A stretch of 37,042 nt of DNA from an uncultured Paracoccaceae bacterium (GTDB lineage: Bacteria > Pseudomonadota > Alphaproteobacteria > Rhodobacterales > Rhodobacteraceae). A model generated the notes under the pieces. The model worked only from the letters and a program-made list of their open reading frames with translations, ran no database searches and had not been told where the DNA came from. Both the position numbers and the translations under genes were made by a program. Below, piece after piece: positions 1 to 8,886 of the stretch. The stretch covers positions 1 through 37,042 of the forward strand of contig CAJJBH010000071.1 of the NCBI GenBank assembly GCA_905182355.1, read 5' to 3'. Position 1 is the stretch's first letter; the number at the start of each line of letters is the position of its first letter.

Positions 1-377
1 CCGGGGTAGACCGTACTTTCCAAGATCACCAAGTCGCCATCATTCAGGTGTGGGGCGATGGTTGCGCAGGCACCCAAAACGGGTCCTAGATCGGGCTTTT
101 TGGCGTCCGTAATGGGTGTGGGGACCGTGATGATATAAGTTGTACACGCCACTAGATCAGCTGCGTCAGTAGTGAAAGTGGCCTTTGAACTGGAAACCGA
201 GCTGTCTGCCACCTCACCGTTTGGATCGCGGCCAGTATGTAAGGTTGCGATCAGCTTTGGGTCAGTGTCCAACCCGACAACGTCAAAATTTGCCCGCGCC
301 AACGCCAACGCCAAAGGCAGCCCGACATATCCAAGACCTAGAATCGCAATTGGGCCTGTTGGCGCGTGGTGAGACAT
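1..377 (-). CDS. UDP-sugar dehydrogenase (TviB/WbpA-like), N-terminal part only
   Basis: The reverse strand encodes 125 residues running off the left edge. They begin MSHHAPTGPIAILGLGYVGL, a Rossmann NAD-binding site (GLGYVGLP) typical of the UDP-glucose/GDP-mannose dehydrogenase family. The segment with GRDPNGEV and the later VPTPI and ESTVYP motifs fit the UDP-N-acetylhexosamine dehydrogenase branch (TviB/VipA, WbpA/WbpO), which oxidises a UDP-HexNAc to the uronic acid for capsule or O-antigen. The ATG at 377 is preferred over an in-frame ATG at 392 because AAGGA lies 7 bases before it. The catalytic cysteine and the UDP-binding domain lie outside the window, so the exact substrate is open. 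The epimerase at 17484-18500 may serve the same surface polysaccharide chemistry. Confidence 0.85.
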   Translation of the reverse strand, partial: MSHHAPTGPIAILGLGYVGLPLALALARANFDVVGLDTDPKLIATLHTGRDPNGEVADSSVSSSKATFTTDAADLVACTTYIITVPTPITDAKKPDLGPVLGACATIAPHLNDGDLVILESTVYP

Positions 378-647
378 CAAAGATTCCTTCATAGCTGTGC
401 AGACAAACCTACGTAATAATCGTTGGCCTTGCTATGTCATAAATTGGAGCTTCATGTAAAACAACGCCTGCACGCGGCACTGTGATTTGTAATACAGTCT
501 TGTACTGCGTCGAAACGCAAAGTGGTGCTGGCTTCTTAGGTGACGCCAGTTAGGGCAATTCTACCCCTATACAAAGGGGTTCAAAGGGCTTAGACGCGCG
601 GTTTGCGGCCATATTGACCGCGCAATCACCAGAAGAGATGACCGCCC

Positions 648-2777
648 GTGAAACAAGCTCTAGCCGACGCGCTATCCAAACGTGGATACGAAACCCTAAC
701 ACCTGTTCAAACCGCCTGTATGGACCCCAAGCTGGGCGAGTCCGATTTGCTGGTTTCCGCCCAAACCGGGTCGGGCAAAACTGTTGGGTTTGGCCTCGCG
801 CTGGGCGACACGCTTTTGGGTGATGCAGAAGCATTCGATCGGGCAGGTTCGCCACTTGCCTTAGTCATCGCACCAACACGCGAATTGGCGTTGCAAGTGA
901 AACGCGAGCTTGAGTGGCTGTATGCCGAAGCTGGCGTTGTTATGGCATCATGTGTTGGTGGCATGGACATGCGCGACGAACGTCGCACACTGGCCCGTGG
1001 CGCACATATCGTTGTTGCAACGCCCGGACGTTTGCGCGACCACATCATGCGCAAAAGCATCGACCTGTCGCAAATCCGTGGTGTAGTCATGGATGAAGCG
1101 GACGAGATGCTTGATCTAGGTTTCCGCGAAGATCTTGAATTTATTTTGGGCGAAGCGCCTGAAGAACGCCGTACATTGATGTTTTCGGCAACCGTTCCAA
1201 AAGCAATCGCGACATTGGCCAAAAGCTATCAGCGCAACGCAGTTCGTCTTGAGACAAAGTCAGAAGATAAGCAACACGCCGACATCGAATACAACGCGAT
1301 GCAAGTTGCAAACCATGACGGCGAAAACGCAATCATCAACATTCTTCGGTTCTTCGAATCGCCAAACGCAATTGTGTTCTGCAATACCCGTGCAATGGTA
1401 AACCGTGTAACCACCCGCCTGTCCAACCGTGGATTTTCGGTTGTGGCTTTGTCCGGTGAATTGTCCCAAGCCGAACGTACCCATGCCTTGCAAGCGATGC
1501 GCGATGGCCGTGCCCGTGTTTGTGTGGCGACAGATGTTGCAGCGCGCGGGATCGACCTTCCGGGTCTTGATCTGGTTGTGCACGCCGAATTGCCAAACAA
1601 CCATGAAACAATGTTGCACCGTTCTGGCCGTACGGGTCGTGCGGGGCGCAAAGGCGTCAGCACGCTGATCGTGACCGCCAAGAACCGCCGCAAAGCGGAA
1701 CGCATTTTGCAAGGCGCTAAGGTCAGTGCAAATTGGATCTCAGCACCGTCGGCAGATGATGTGCGTGCAAAAGACCAAGAACGCCTTTTGGAAGATCCGA
1801 TGTGGCACGATCCAGTTGCTGAAAATGAAGCAGACATGGTTGCTAAGTTGGTTGATGGCTTCAACATCGAACAGATCGCTGCGGCCTACATGCGTCTGTA
1901 CCGTGTTCGCGTGACCGCGCCGGAAGAACTGTCATCCGCTGGTGACAACAAGCCACCGAAAGCACGTGCGCCGTTTGGTCCAAGCAAATGGTTCTCTGTC
2001 AATACGGGCCGCAATCAAGGCATAGTTGTTGGTCGCCTTTTGCCAATTCTATGTAATGGCGGCGGCATCACCAAAGATGACATAGGCGCGATCCGAATTC
2101 AGAACGACGAGACTTTCGTCGAGATGCAAGAAGGCAGCGTTGCTGGCTTCAAAGCTGCCTTGGGCAGCAGCATGACTGTTGAAGGCGGATTGGTCTTGAC
2201 CGAGTTGGCTAAGCCACCAGCAGCCGCCAACAGCCCGCGTCCCGCATTTGGTGGCAAGCCTTCGGGCAAGTCACATGGCAAATCTGATGGTCCACGTGGC
2301 GGTGATAAGCCGGACTATGATCGTAAGCCAAAGTCAGATTACGCACCTAAGCCGAAAGCAGATTATGCCCCTAAAGCTGAGTACGCGCCTAAAGCTGAAT
2401 ACGCGCCGAAGCCAAAGGACGAGTACAAACCAGCTGCGGCACCTAAGCCTGTAAGCAAGCCTGTTGAGTATGATGATGCGGCTGCGCCAAAGGTCCGTAA
2501 GCCTAAGCCAGAAAGCAAAGGCGGGAAGCCCGCTTCGCATCCAGCATCCAAGCGTTTCGAAAAGCCGCGTTCCACAATGGACAAAGCCCGCGACGATGGC
2601 GCAGTAACCGAGCGTAAGCCGCGCGGGAAACCGGATGGTAAGCCATACACTGGTAAGCCTAAGGGTAAATTTGCGGGCAAACCGAAAACGGGTCCAGGTG
2701 GCGCACCAGCTGTAGGCAAAACCAACAGTAAGAAAAACAAAGCACGTCGCGCTGCGGCGGGTGATGGCGGAAAGTAA
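648..2777 (+). CDS. DEAD-box ATP-dependent RNA helicase with DbpA-type RNA-binding domain and basic repeat tail
   Basis: 709 residues, GTG start at 648 after a purine-rich stretch (631-637); a stop codon at 639 in the same frame rules out an upstream start. The helicase core has a Q motif (residues about 13-25), Walker A AQTGSGKT (38-45), PTRELALQV, TPGR, DEAD (about 149-152), SAT (about 179-181) and HRSGRTGRAGRKG (from about 324). A DbpA/CsdA-type RNA-binding domain follows (about 444-515, starting PSKWFSVNTGRNQGI). The last 190 residues are low-complexity, rich in Lys, Pro, Gly and Ala, with (D/E)YAPK repeats. Such proteins unwind structured RNA in ribosome assembly or cold adaptation; DeaD/CsdA is the closest known type. 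It is longer than most because of the tail. The gene stands alone and ends at a strong bidirectional hairpin. Confidence 0.93.
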   Translation: MKQALADALSKRGYETLTPVQTACMDPKLGESDLLVSAQTGSGKTVGFGLALGDTLLGDAEAFDRAGSPLALVIAPTRELALQVKRELEWLYAEAGVVMASCVGGMDMRDERRTLARGAHIVVATPGRLRDHIMRKSIDLSQIRGVVMDEADEMLDLGFREDLEFILGEAPEERRTLMFSATVPKAIATLAKSYQRNAVRLETKSEDKQHADIEYNAMQVANHDGENAIINILRFFESPNAIVFCNTRAMVNRVTTRLSNRGFSVVALSGELSQAERTHALQAMRDGRARVCVATDVAARGIDLPGLDLVVHAELPNNHETMLHRSGRTGRAGRKGVSTLIVTAKNRRKAERILQGAKVSANWISAPSADDVRAKDQERLLEDPMWHDPVAENEADMVAKLVDGFNIEQIAAAYMRLYRVRVTAPEELSSAGDNKPPKARAPFGPSKWFSVNTGRNQGIVVGRLLPILCNGGGITKDDIGAIRIQNDETFVEMQEGSVAGFKAALGSSMTVEGGLVLTELAKPPAAANSPRPAFGGKPSGKSHGKSDGPRGGDKPDYDRKPKSDYAPKPKADYAPKAEYAPKAEYAPKPKDEYKPAAAPKPVSKPVEYDDAAAPKVRKPKPESKGGKPASHPASKRFEKPRSTMDKARDDGAVTERKPRGKPDGKPYTGKPKGKFAGKPKTGPGGAPAVGKTNSKKNKARRAAAGDGGK
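2334..2432 (+). repeat. Short in-frame tandem repeats coding for (D/E)YAPK units in the helicase tail
   Basis: Inside the helicase gene the codons for DYAPK or EYAPK recur at 2337, 2361, 2379 and 2397, with a decayed EYKP copy at 2421. Two adjacent 18-base units, 2376-2393 and 2394-2411, are nearly identical, differing only at third positions. Period lengths are 18 or 24 bases. The repeats give alternating acidic, aromatic and lysine residues, probably a disordered RNA- or protein-contact segment. Copy number may vary between strains through slippage. Confidence 0.8.
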
Positions 2778-2804
2778 ACACCACGCTGTTCAGATAACTT
2801 ATTG

Positions 2805-2832
2805 ATTTGGCGGGGATCAGAACCCGCCAAAT
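2805..2832. terminator. Bidirectional terminator hairpin between helicase and ABC permease genes
   Basis: A perfect 10-bp inverted repeat, ATTTGGCGGG (2805-2814) and CCCGCCAAAT (2823-2832), surrounds an 8-base loop. It lies between the stop codons of two convergent genes (2777 and 2836). The flanks are only moderately T-rich, so termination may be intrinsic in both directions but is not proven. Confidence 0.75.
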
Positions 2833-2835
2833 GCT

Positions 2836-3990
2836 TTACCCTTTGTAAGGGTCCAGACTGTCGCGCAGACCGTCGCCCAAGAAATTGAATGCCAATACCA
2901 CAAAAATGATCGGCAACATCGGGATCGCTGTCCACGGATAGATCTCGATCGACGCTAGGTTTTGCGCATCGTTCAACATCACGCCCCAACTTACCGCAGG
3001 TGCACGCAGACCAAGGCCAAGGAATGACAGCGCGGTCTCCCCCAAGATCATCGCTGGGATGGACAGCGTCGCAGATGCGATTAGGTGGCTCATAAAGTTG
3101 GGCAACAGATGCCGGTGGATCACACGGGCTGGTTTAGCGCCCATCATTTCCGCCGCACGCACGTATTCTTCTTCGCGTAACGACAGGAATTTTGACCTGA
3201 CTGCACGGGCCAATCCGGGCCAGTCCAGTATTCCCAAAATTATAGATATAATGAAAAAGACGGCAACAGGCCCCCAATTTGAAGGGACCGCAGCCGATAG
3301 CGCCAGCCATAATGGTAGTTCAGGCAAGGACCGCAATATCTCGATCACGCGCTGGATTGTCCAATCAGTGCGGCCGCCGAAATAGCCTGCGATCGAGCCA
3401 AATGTGATCCCAAGTAGGAAGGACACGGTGATCCCGATTAAACCTACAGTCAGGGACAACTGTGCCCCAAACAAGATACGGCTAAAGACATCGCGCCCCA
3501 ATCTGTCTGATCCAAACAGGAATATCGTCGCCCCCTCGGGTGCGCAAAACATGTGAGTGTCTGATGGGATAAACCCAAACAGGCTGTAGCTGCCACCGTC
3601 ACAGAAAAACTGCAAAGGCATCGCGATGCTTTCGTCCGTTTCATAGGTCCAAACGTACTTTTCTAAATCCGGCACGGCAGTGGTGGGGTTTACATGTGGT
3701 CCGATTAACCTGCCTTCATGCCAAAGGCTAATCCCTTGGGGAGGGGCATACAAATAATCGGCGTTCCGTTCGTTTGGTGTGTAAGGCGCGATGAAGCCCG
3801 CAACGGGCAACATCAGATAGCTAAGAAACAGAAAGATGCCCGAAATCAGGCCCAGTTTGTGCCGTTTGAAATTGCGCCAGACCAGTAGCCAATTTGGCGC
3901 GTCCATGTCGGAACGATCAAGCGCAGATAGGTCAACATTTGGATCATATGGCGCATCGTCGATGTAGCGCCCGTCGGGAAGTATACTCAT
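2836..3990 (-). CDS. ABC transporter permease, YejE/DppC-type
   Basis: 384 residues. An N-terminal membrane helix (about 46-70) is followed by a long extracytoplasmic insertion of about 90 residues. The binding-protein-dependent permease domain (BPD_transp_1) then starts near the motif FGSDRLGRDVFSRILFG. The cytoplasmic EAA-loop signature is present (EEEYVRAAEMMGAKPARVIH), as is the family C-terminal ALSFLGLGLRAP segment. The insertion carries two cysteines (FFCDGG and HMFCAPEG) that could form a periplasmic disulphide. It is the last gene of the four-gene importer; its ATG overlaps the stop of the upstream permease by four bases (ATGA), implying coupled translation. The partner permease, binding protein and ATPase are encoded just upstream. 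The substrate is unknown; peptides or oligosaccharides are the usual choices. Confidence 0.88.
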   Translation of the reverse strand: MSILPDGRYIDDAPYDPNVDLSALDRSDMDAPNWLLVWRNFKRHKLGLISGIFLFLSYLMLPVAGFIAPYTPNERNADYLYAPPQGISLWHEGRLIGPHVNPTTAVPDLEKYVWTYETDESIAMPLQFFCDGGSYSLFGFIPSDTHMFCAPEGATIFLFGSDRLGRDVFSRILFGAQLSLTVGLIGITVSFLLGITFGSIAGYFGGRTDWTIQRVIEILRSLPELPLWLALSAAVPSNWGPVAVFFIISIILGILDWPGLARAVRSKFLSLREEEYVRAAEMMGAKPARVIHRHLLPNFMSHLIASATLSIPAMILGETALSFLGLGLRAPAVSWGVMLNDAQNLASIEIYPWTAIPMLPIIFVVLAFNFLGDGLRDSLDPYKG

Positions 3991-5015
3991 CCGTCGCGCG
4001 CTCCATATCTAATTCGGGGGTCCAGTAAGACCAATAACAAGTCTGAAATCATCGTTCCGATCAAAGTGAGTAGGGCGACGAACATCAATACAAAAGCGGC
4101 CAAGAACTGATCTTGTGATTTTAAGGCTGTCAGAAGTGCTGGGCCAATGGTTTGCAAGCCCAAGACAACAGAGACCAAAACCGACCCCGATACCATTGCC
4201 GGCAATAGGTTGCCGATGTCCGCGACGAAAGGGTTGAACGCCATACGCAAAGGATATTTCGCCAGAAGACGGGCAGGGGCAAGCCCTTTGGCCTTGGCCG
4301 TCTCAACATAGGGTTTTGACAACTCGTCCAACATATTTGCCCGTAGTCGTTGCATCATCGCAGCCGCACCTGATGTCCCGATAACGAAGGTTGGAACGAT
4401 AAGGTGAACAAGAACGGATTGCATCTTTGCAAAGCTCATCGGCTCCCCTTCGTAAATCGGGTTCATTAAGCCCCCGATGGGTAGGCCAAGGTATTTGTGA
4501 CCGTAATAAAATAGAATCAAAGCCAACAGAAAATTTGGAGTTGCAAGGCCAAGGTAACCCACAAAGGCAGCAGTATAGTCGATCCATGTTTCGGATCGCC
4601 AAGCGGCAAGAACGCCCAGTGGCAATGCCACTAAATAGACAAACAACACTGCCGCAAGATTCACCAAAATGGTCATCCACAACGCGTCACCGACAATTTC
4701 GGCGACGGGCCGGTCAAATTCAAATGACCAACCAAAGTCACCTTGCAGCAAGCCTGAAAATCCATGAGGGCCAGGGGCCATGCCAACCCAAATAAAATAC
4801 TGTTCCCAAACGGGGCGGTCTAACGCGTATTCGACCCGCAAAAATTCGGCCTTTGCGACACCTTCTGCCTGACCCGTGGCTTGCAGCTCGGCAATCTGAT
4901 TTGACAGATAGTCACCGGGGGGAAGGTTAATGATGATGAACACCATAATCGACACAACCCACAAGGTCAGCAGCATCGTAATCAGGCGGTAACCTGCATA
5001 GCGAATGAACATCAT
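3987..5015 (-). CDS. ABC transporter permease, YejB/DppB-type
   Basis: 342 residues, the inner-membrane partner of the downstream permease. It begins MMFIRYAGYRLITMLLTLWV, a first transmembrane helix typical of DppB/OppB proteins, followed by NLPPGDYL. The EAA-loop region reads ETAKAKGLAPARLLAKYPLR, the contact for the ATPase. Several further hydrophobic segments follow and the end is LLDPRIRYG, a family hallmark. The start at 5015 has GAGGTGA about 6 bases upstream and overlaps the stop of the binding-protein gene (5012-5014). Length is normal for the family (about 310-360). Confidence 0.88.
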   Translation of the reverse strand: MMFIRYAGYRLITMLLTLWVVSIMVFIIINLPPGDYLSNQIAELQATGQAEGVAKAEFLRVEYALDRPVWEQYFIWVGMAPGPHGFSGLLQGDFGWSFEFDRPVAEIVGDALWMTILVNLAAVLFVYLVALPLGVLAAWRSETWIDYTAAFVGYLGLATPNFLLALILFYYGHKYLGLPIGGLMNPIYEGEPMSFAKMQSVLVHLIVPTFVIGTSGAAAMMQRLRANMLDELSKPYVETAKAKGLAPARLLAKYPLRMAFNPFVADIGNLLPAMVSGSVLVSVVLGLQTIGPALLTALKSQDQFLAAFVLMFVALLTLIGTMISDLLLVLLDPRIRYGARDG

Positions 5016-6931
5016 TTGTTCACCTCAAGGCTTTCGGGGGTGAAAAAGAATTCGTCCATGCGGTGGACGCCAAAATGCGCACCGGGCTCCCAAGCCCAAT
5101 TGGCGATTTCGGGTACGTTGCGCAGACTGTTTGCAACAACCACGGGCTGTGGCGCTTCGGCTAAGATACCGATCCCAAATTGTTGATCTGCATGGATTGC
5201 CAACATTTCACGCCAGATTGCGCCGCGTTCGTCTGGATCAAGTGTCTCTTCCCAAGCATGCCAAAGGTCCATCAGGCGTTGGGGTTCAGGCATATCTACT
5301 GGTTCACCAGCGGCACCTTGGGTTTGCATATATTGGCCCCATTTTGGCCAAGCAAAGAAATCTTGATGCATCGGCGCAAGGTATTCGGGGGGCGTGAATG
5401 TTTGTGGCAATCCATTGTCCCAGCCAAACCAAACAGAAGCCATAGAAAGGCCTGCATAAACACGGTTGCGCAGAATATCGCGATCAAGCGGGCGCAACAC
5501 CAGTTTGATGCCAAGATCACGCCAGGTGTCTGTCACGATGGCCAAGGCGTTTCCAACTTCTTGGCGTTCGCCCGCCGTTTCAATCACAAACTCCATCGGA
5601 CGCCCATCGGGCAATTTACGCAAGCCTGCAGCGGTGCGTTCGGTCAGGCCCATATCGTCAAGCAATGCGTTCGCAGCTTCGATGTCGTGCGATGCCCAAG
5701 CGTTTAGGTTTTTGATGTCAAAGAATGGGCTGCGCTCAAGCGCGGTCATCCCACCTTCTTTGGCCAATCCAAAATATAGGGCGCGGTTGATCATGTGGCG
5801 ATCAATGCCCATCGATAAGGCACGGCGGAACCGAACGTCGCGCATGACTTTGCGCCATACAGGATCGGCGAAATTCAAGTTAGGGTATAGTGTGATTTGC
5901 GAGGCCGCGCCGTTTGCCCACAAGAATGTGCGGTAGGGCGCACCATCGCTTTCGCCTTTTTTCAAGATTGAAACAGCTCGGAAATCTAAGCCACGCGCTT
6001 GCAGATCTGCCTCACCCGCGTTTGATTTTGCAGCGACGAGACCAGCGCCAACTACTGACATTTCCACAACATCAATATAGGGCAGTTGCACGCCATTTGA
6101 ATCAATTCGGTGGTAGTAGGCATTGCGTACAAAAAGCTTGCGACTTGATTGCCCCTTGGTCGCAGCAACCCATGGCTGAAGTGTTGGCAGTTCTGGGTTG
6201 TCGAACTTGTACATGTTGTCGACTTTGTTGTGCAGCGCCGCCCAGCTGCGCACACGTTTGCTGCGCACAGCTTTTGCTAGGTCTGCGGTTTCAGCAAAGT
6301 CGAGGTGAAACTGTTTCAGATATTCAGAAGGTCGATAAATGAAGGGGGGGCGTGCAGCTGCGAGCAGTTGTAAGAAGCGTGGGTTTGGGGCGTCCCATTC
6401 AACCACAACCGTATGCGCATCAGGAAAGCTCATGCTGCCAACTACGCCAGCTAGGCGCATCACATCTGGCGGGCCGTTTGGGCTAAGTTCGTTGTTGTTG
6501 GCGACATGGGTCCACCAGTATTCAAAATCCGCGGATGTGAATGGCGCACCATCTGACCAGCGATGCCCGCGACGTAAGTGCAAAGTATAGCGTTGGTCAT
6601 TTTCGATTTCGACGTCGCGCAAAATGTCTGGTCGAATGTTATATTCTGCATCGTATCCAACAAGGCGGGCATAACCATATACAACCATCTGGCGGATATC
6701 TTTTGAGCGGGTGACCATCGTGCGCAAAGTTCCACCCTGGCCACCAAAAGCGCGGCCTTTGGCGGCTAGATCGACGATAAGCGGGTCTTGCGGGATACGG
6801 TCGTGGGCTTCTGGAAATCCATCATGTGACAAAGCATCCAGCCAATAGCTGCTTTCTTGAACCTCAACAGCTGCGGCGGGAGTGATCCCGCATAGTGCGA
6901 CAAAGCATAGGACGATGATACGATCAAACAT
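5012..6931 (-). CDS. ABC transporter substrate-binding protein, family 5 (large type)
   Basis: 639 residues with a Sec signal peptide (MFDRIIVLCFVALCGITPAA), so a periplasmic solute-binding protein. Family 5 features include YTLHLRRGHRWSDGAPFTSA near residue 125, and RFRRALSMGIDRHMINRALY further on. The ATG at 6931 is chosen over a TTG at 6958: it has AAGGTG about 7 bases upstream and gives a clean signal peptide. It overlaps the stop of the ATPase gene by 8 bases. At about 640 residues it is longer than DppA or OppA and nearer the size of YejA-like and alpha-galactoside (AgpA-like) binding proteins. The ligand cannot be read from the sequence; peptide, opine or oligosaccharide are all possible. 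Confidence 0.87.
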   Translation of the reverse strand: MFDRIIVLCFVALCGITPAAAVEVQESSYWLDALSHDGFPEAHDRIPQDPLIVDLAAKGRAFGGQGGTLRTMVTRSKDIRQMVVYGYARLVGYDAEYNIRPDILRDVEIENDQRYTLHLRRGHRWSDGAPFTSADFEYWWTHVANNNELSPNGPPDVMRLAGVVGSMSFPDAHTVVVEWDAPNPRFLQLLAAARPPFIYRPSEYLKQFHLDFAETADLAKAVRSKRVRSWAALHNKVDNMYKFDNPELPTLQPWVAATKGQSSRKLFVRNAYYHRIDSNGVQLPYIDVVEMSVVGAGLVAAKSNAGEADLQARGLDFRAVSILKKGESDGAPYRTFLWANGAASQITLYPNLNFADPVWRKVMRDVRFRRALSMGIDRHMINRALYFGLAKEGGMTALERSPFFDIKNLNAWASHDIEAANALLDDMGLTERTAAGLRKLPDGRPMEFVIETAGERQEVGNALAIVTDTWRDLGIKLVLRPLDRDILRNRVYAGLSMASVWFGWDNGLPQTFTPPEYLAPMHQDFFAWPKWGQYMQTQGAAGEPVDMPEPQRLMDLWHAWEETLDPDERGAIWREMLAIHADQQFGIGILAEAPQPVVVANSLRNVPEIANWAWEPGAHFGVHRMDEFFFTPESLEVNK

Positions 6932-8690
6932 GGCAACGCACCTTATGGCCGGGTTCAATTTCGATCAAACTAGGCGCACTGCCTTGATCGAAACGATACA
7001 TTTCAGCCCAACTCTCAGATGACCCTGCACCCTGAGATACTAGGTTAAGGTCAATTGGACGGTTCACATCCGGCTCTGGCTGTGCCGCAATTAACGCCTG
7101 AGTGTAGGGATGTTGGGGATTGTAAAACAACGTGTCAGGTGGGGCCTGTTCGACAACCACGCCCTGACGCATAACTGCAACTTCATCCGCAATGCGCGCA
7201 ACAACTGCAAGGTCATGGCTGATGAACAAATAGGACAGTCCCATCTGATCGCGAATTTCTTCTAGTAGGGACAAAATCTGTTCTTGAACTGATACATCCA
7301 AAGCCGAAGTTGGTTCATCACAGACCAGCAGTGACGGATCCAAAGTCAGCGCGCGGGCGATGGACAACCGTTGGCGCTGTCCCCCAGAAAATGCGTGTGG
7401 ATAGCGCTTTAACATATCGGGGTTTAACCCAACCCAACGCAACATCTCAGCGGCTTTATCGCGACGATCCGTGCGATTGCCAATGCCATGGATTTCCATC
7501 GGTTCGGTTAATGCTTCTTGGACTCGCATGCGGGGGGAAAGCGATGAATAGGGGTCCTGAAACACCATCTGTGCTTTGCGCTGAAATGCAATCCGCTGGG
7601 CACGTGACATCGCGTGCACTGGCATTGGTTCTGCACTCGCGTCGGGGCGGAAATTAACTTGGCCGCCTTCATCAGGAGTTTCCGCCCCAAGGGCAATGCG
7701 GGCGCATGTTGTTTTGCCCGACCCACTTTCGCCAACTACAGCAAGCGTTTTGCCGCGTGGCAAGGCAAGGTTGACATCGATACAGGCGTGGACCTTTTTT
7801 GCAGCTTTCCAGCCTCCCGCGCGCACGGTGTAGGTTTTGCTTACGCTTTTCAGGTCAAGGATAAGATCGCTATAGTCCAAAGGTGCCGCAGGTTCTGCCA
7901 CGTCAGGGATCATCGGTGCCGCGGCAAACAACTTTTGTGTGTAACCATGGGCAGGCGCGCCAAGTACTACGGGGGCAGGACCACTTTCCATGATGCGGCC
8001 TTTTCTCATCACCACGACATGCTCGGCCATGTTGGCCACGACACCAAGGTCGTGGGTCACAAGGATCACGGCCATGCCGGTCTCTTTTTGCAAGTCTTTG
8101 ATCAAGCCAAGCACCTGGGCCTGCGTTGTCACGTCCAAAGCTGTTGTCGGTTCGTCTGCGATCAGTAAATCAGGCTTGGCAACCATCGCCATTGCTATCA
8201 TCGCACGCTGCTGCATCCCACCTGACAACTCAAAGGGGTAGGCACGAAAAGCACGCTCGGGGTCATTAAAACCAACCTTTTCGAAGGTTTTGATCACAGC
8301 CTTTTTGGATTCACTTTTAGACATGCCACGGTGCAGGTGTAAAACTTCTGTGACTTGGTCGCCAATACGATGAAGCGGCGACAATGACCGCATTGGTTCT
8401 TGGAAAACCATCGAAATGCGATCGCCACGAATGTCGCGCATACTGCGTTCTGGCAGGGACAGCAGATCAACAGGTTTATTTAGTCCAAAACTGATTTTGC
8501 CCGATCGCAGCTGTGCAGCATCTGGAAGGATGCGCAAGACGGAACGACAGGTCAGTGTTTTACCCGATCCACTTTCGCCAACCAACGCTAATGTCTCGCC
8601 TGGGTTCACCGAAAAGTTGGCGTCTTGCACAACGGGTGGCGCGTTGCCAAACCCGATAGATAGCCCTTGCACGTCCAACAGAGGTTTCAT
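6924..8690 (-). CDS. ABC transporter ATP-binding protein with two fused ATPase domains (YejF-like)
   Basis: 588 residues containing two complete ABC ATPase domains. The first has Walker A GESGSGKT (38-45), signature LSGGMQQR (about 153) and Walker B LLIADEPTTALD. The second has Walker A GESGSGKTT (about 320), signature FSGGQRQR (about 433) and Walker B LLVCDEPTSALD. Each has an H-loop (VTHDLGVV, ISHDLAVV). Fusion of the two oligopeptide-type ATPases is the YejF/GsiA arrangement, so one protein can power the two permeases downstream. It is the first gene of the operon. Its promoter must lie in 8691-8886, a region shared with the divergent methyltransferase gene. Confidence 0.92.
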   Translation of the reverse strand: MKPLLDVQGLSIGFGNAPPVVQDANFSVNPGETLALVGESGSGKTLTCRSVLRILPDAAQLRSGKISFGLNKPVDLLSLPERSMRDIRGDRISMVFQEPMRSLSPLHRIGDQVTEVLHLHRGMSKSESKKAVIKTFEKVGFNDPERAFRAYPFELSGGMQQRAMIAMAMVAKPDLLIADEPTTALDVTTQAQVLGLIKDLQKETGMAVILVTHDLGVVANMAEHVVVMRKGRIMESGPAPVVLGAPAHGYTQKLFAAAPMIPDVAEPAAPLDYSDLILDLKSVSKTYTVRAGGWKAAKKVHACIDVNLALPRGKTLAVVGESGSGKTTCARIALGAETPDEGGQVNFRPDASAEPMPVHAMSRAQRIAFQRKAQMVFQDPYSSLSPRMRVQEALTEPMEIHGIGNRTDRRDKAAEMLRWVGLNPDMLKRYPHAFSGGQRQRLSIARALTLDPSLLVCDEPTSALDVSVQEQILSLLEEIRDQMGLSYLFISHDLAVVARIADEVAVMRQGVVVEQAPPDTLFYNPQHPYTQALIAAQPEPDVNRPIDLNLVSQGAGSSESWAEMYRFDQGSAPSLIEIEPGHKVRCHV

Positions 8691-8800
8691 TTATATTCCA
8701 GTTTTTACGGCGCTTGAACTGTGCAATCGCTTCAAAAAAATAGTCAAACCTGTTTCCTATCCATAGTCCAGCCTAACGCGTTATAAGCGTGTCATTTACA

Positions 8801-8831
8801 CTGACAATTGTCCAAACGGCCCCTATATAAT
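8801..8831 (+). promoter_or_regulatory. Putative sigma-70 promoter for the methyltransferase gene
   Basis: A perfect TATAAT lies at 8826-8831, with CTGACA at 8801-8806 as a weak -35 and a long 19-base spacer. Transcription would start near 8838, leaving about a 50-base leader before the ATG at 8887. The same 196-base gap must also hold the promoter of the divergent ABC operon, which was not identified. Confidence 0.45.
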
Positions 8832-8886
8832 AAATCTAGTCAAAGTTTCACCATCGACATGTCTTTTCAAGCAAGGGAGCCTCAAA

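Noticed and set aside
1229..1867. Long minus-strand open frame of 212 codons opposite the helicase gene
   Set aside because: It is fully antisense to conserved helicase motifs, has no recognisable domain and no ribosome-binding site; it is a codon-bias shadow.
6932..6958. TTG start adding nine residues to the substrate-binding protein
   Set aside because: The ATG at 6931 has AAGGTG at good spacing and directly starts a normal signal peptide.
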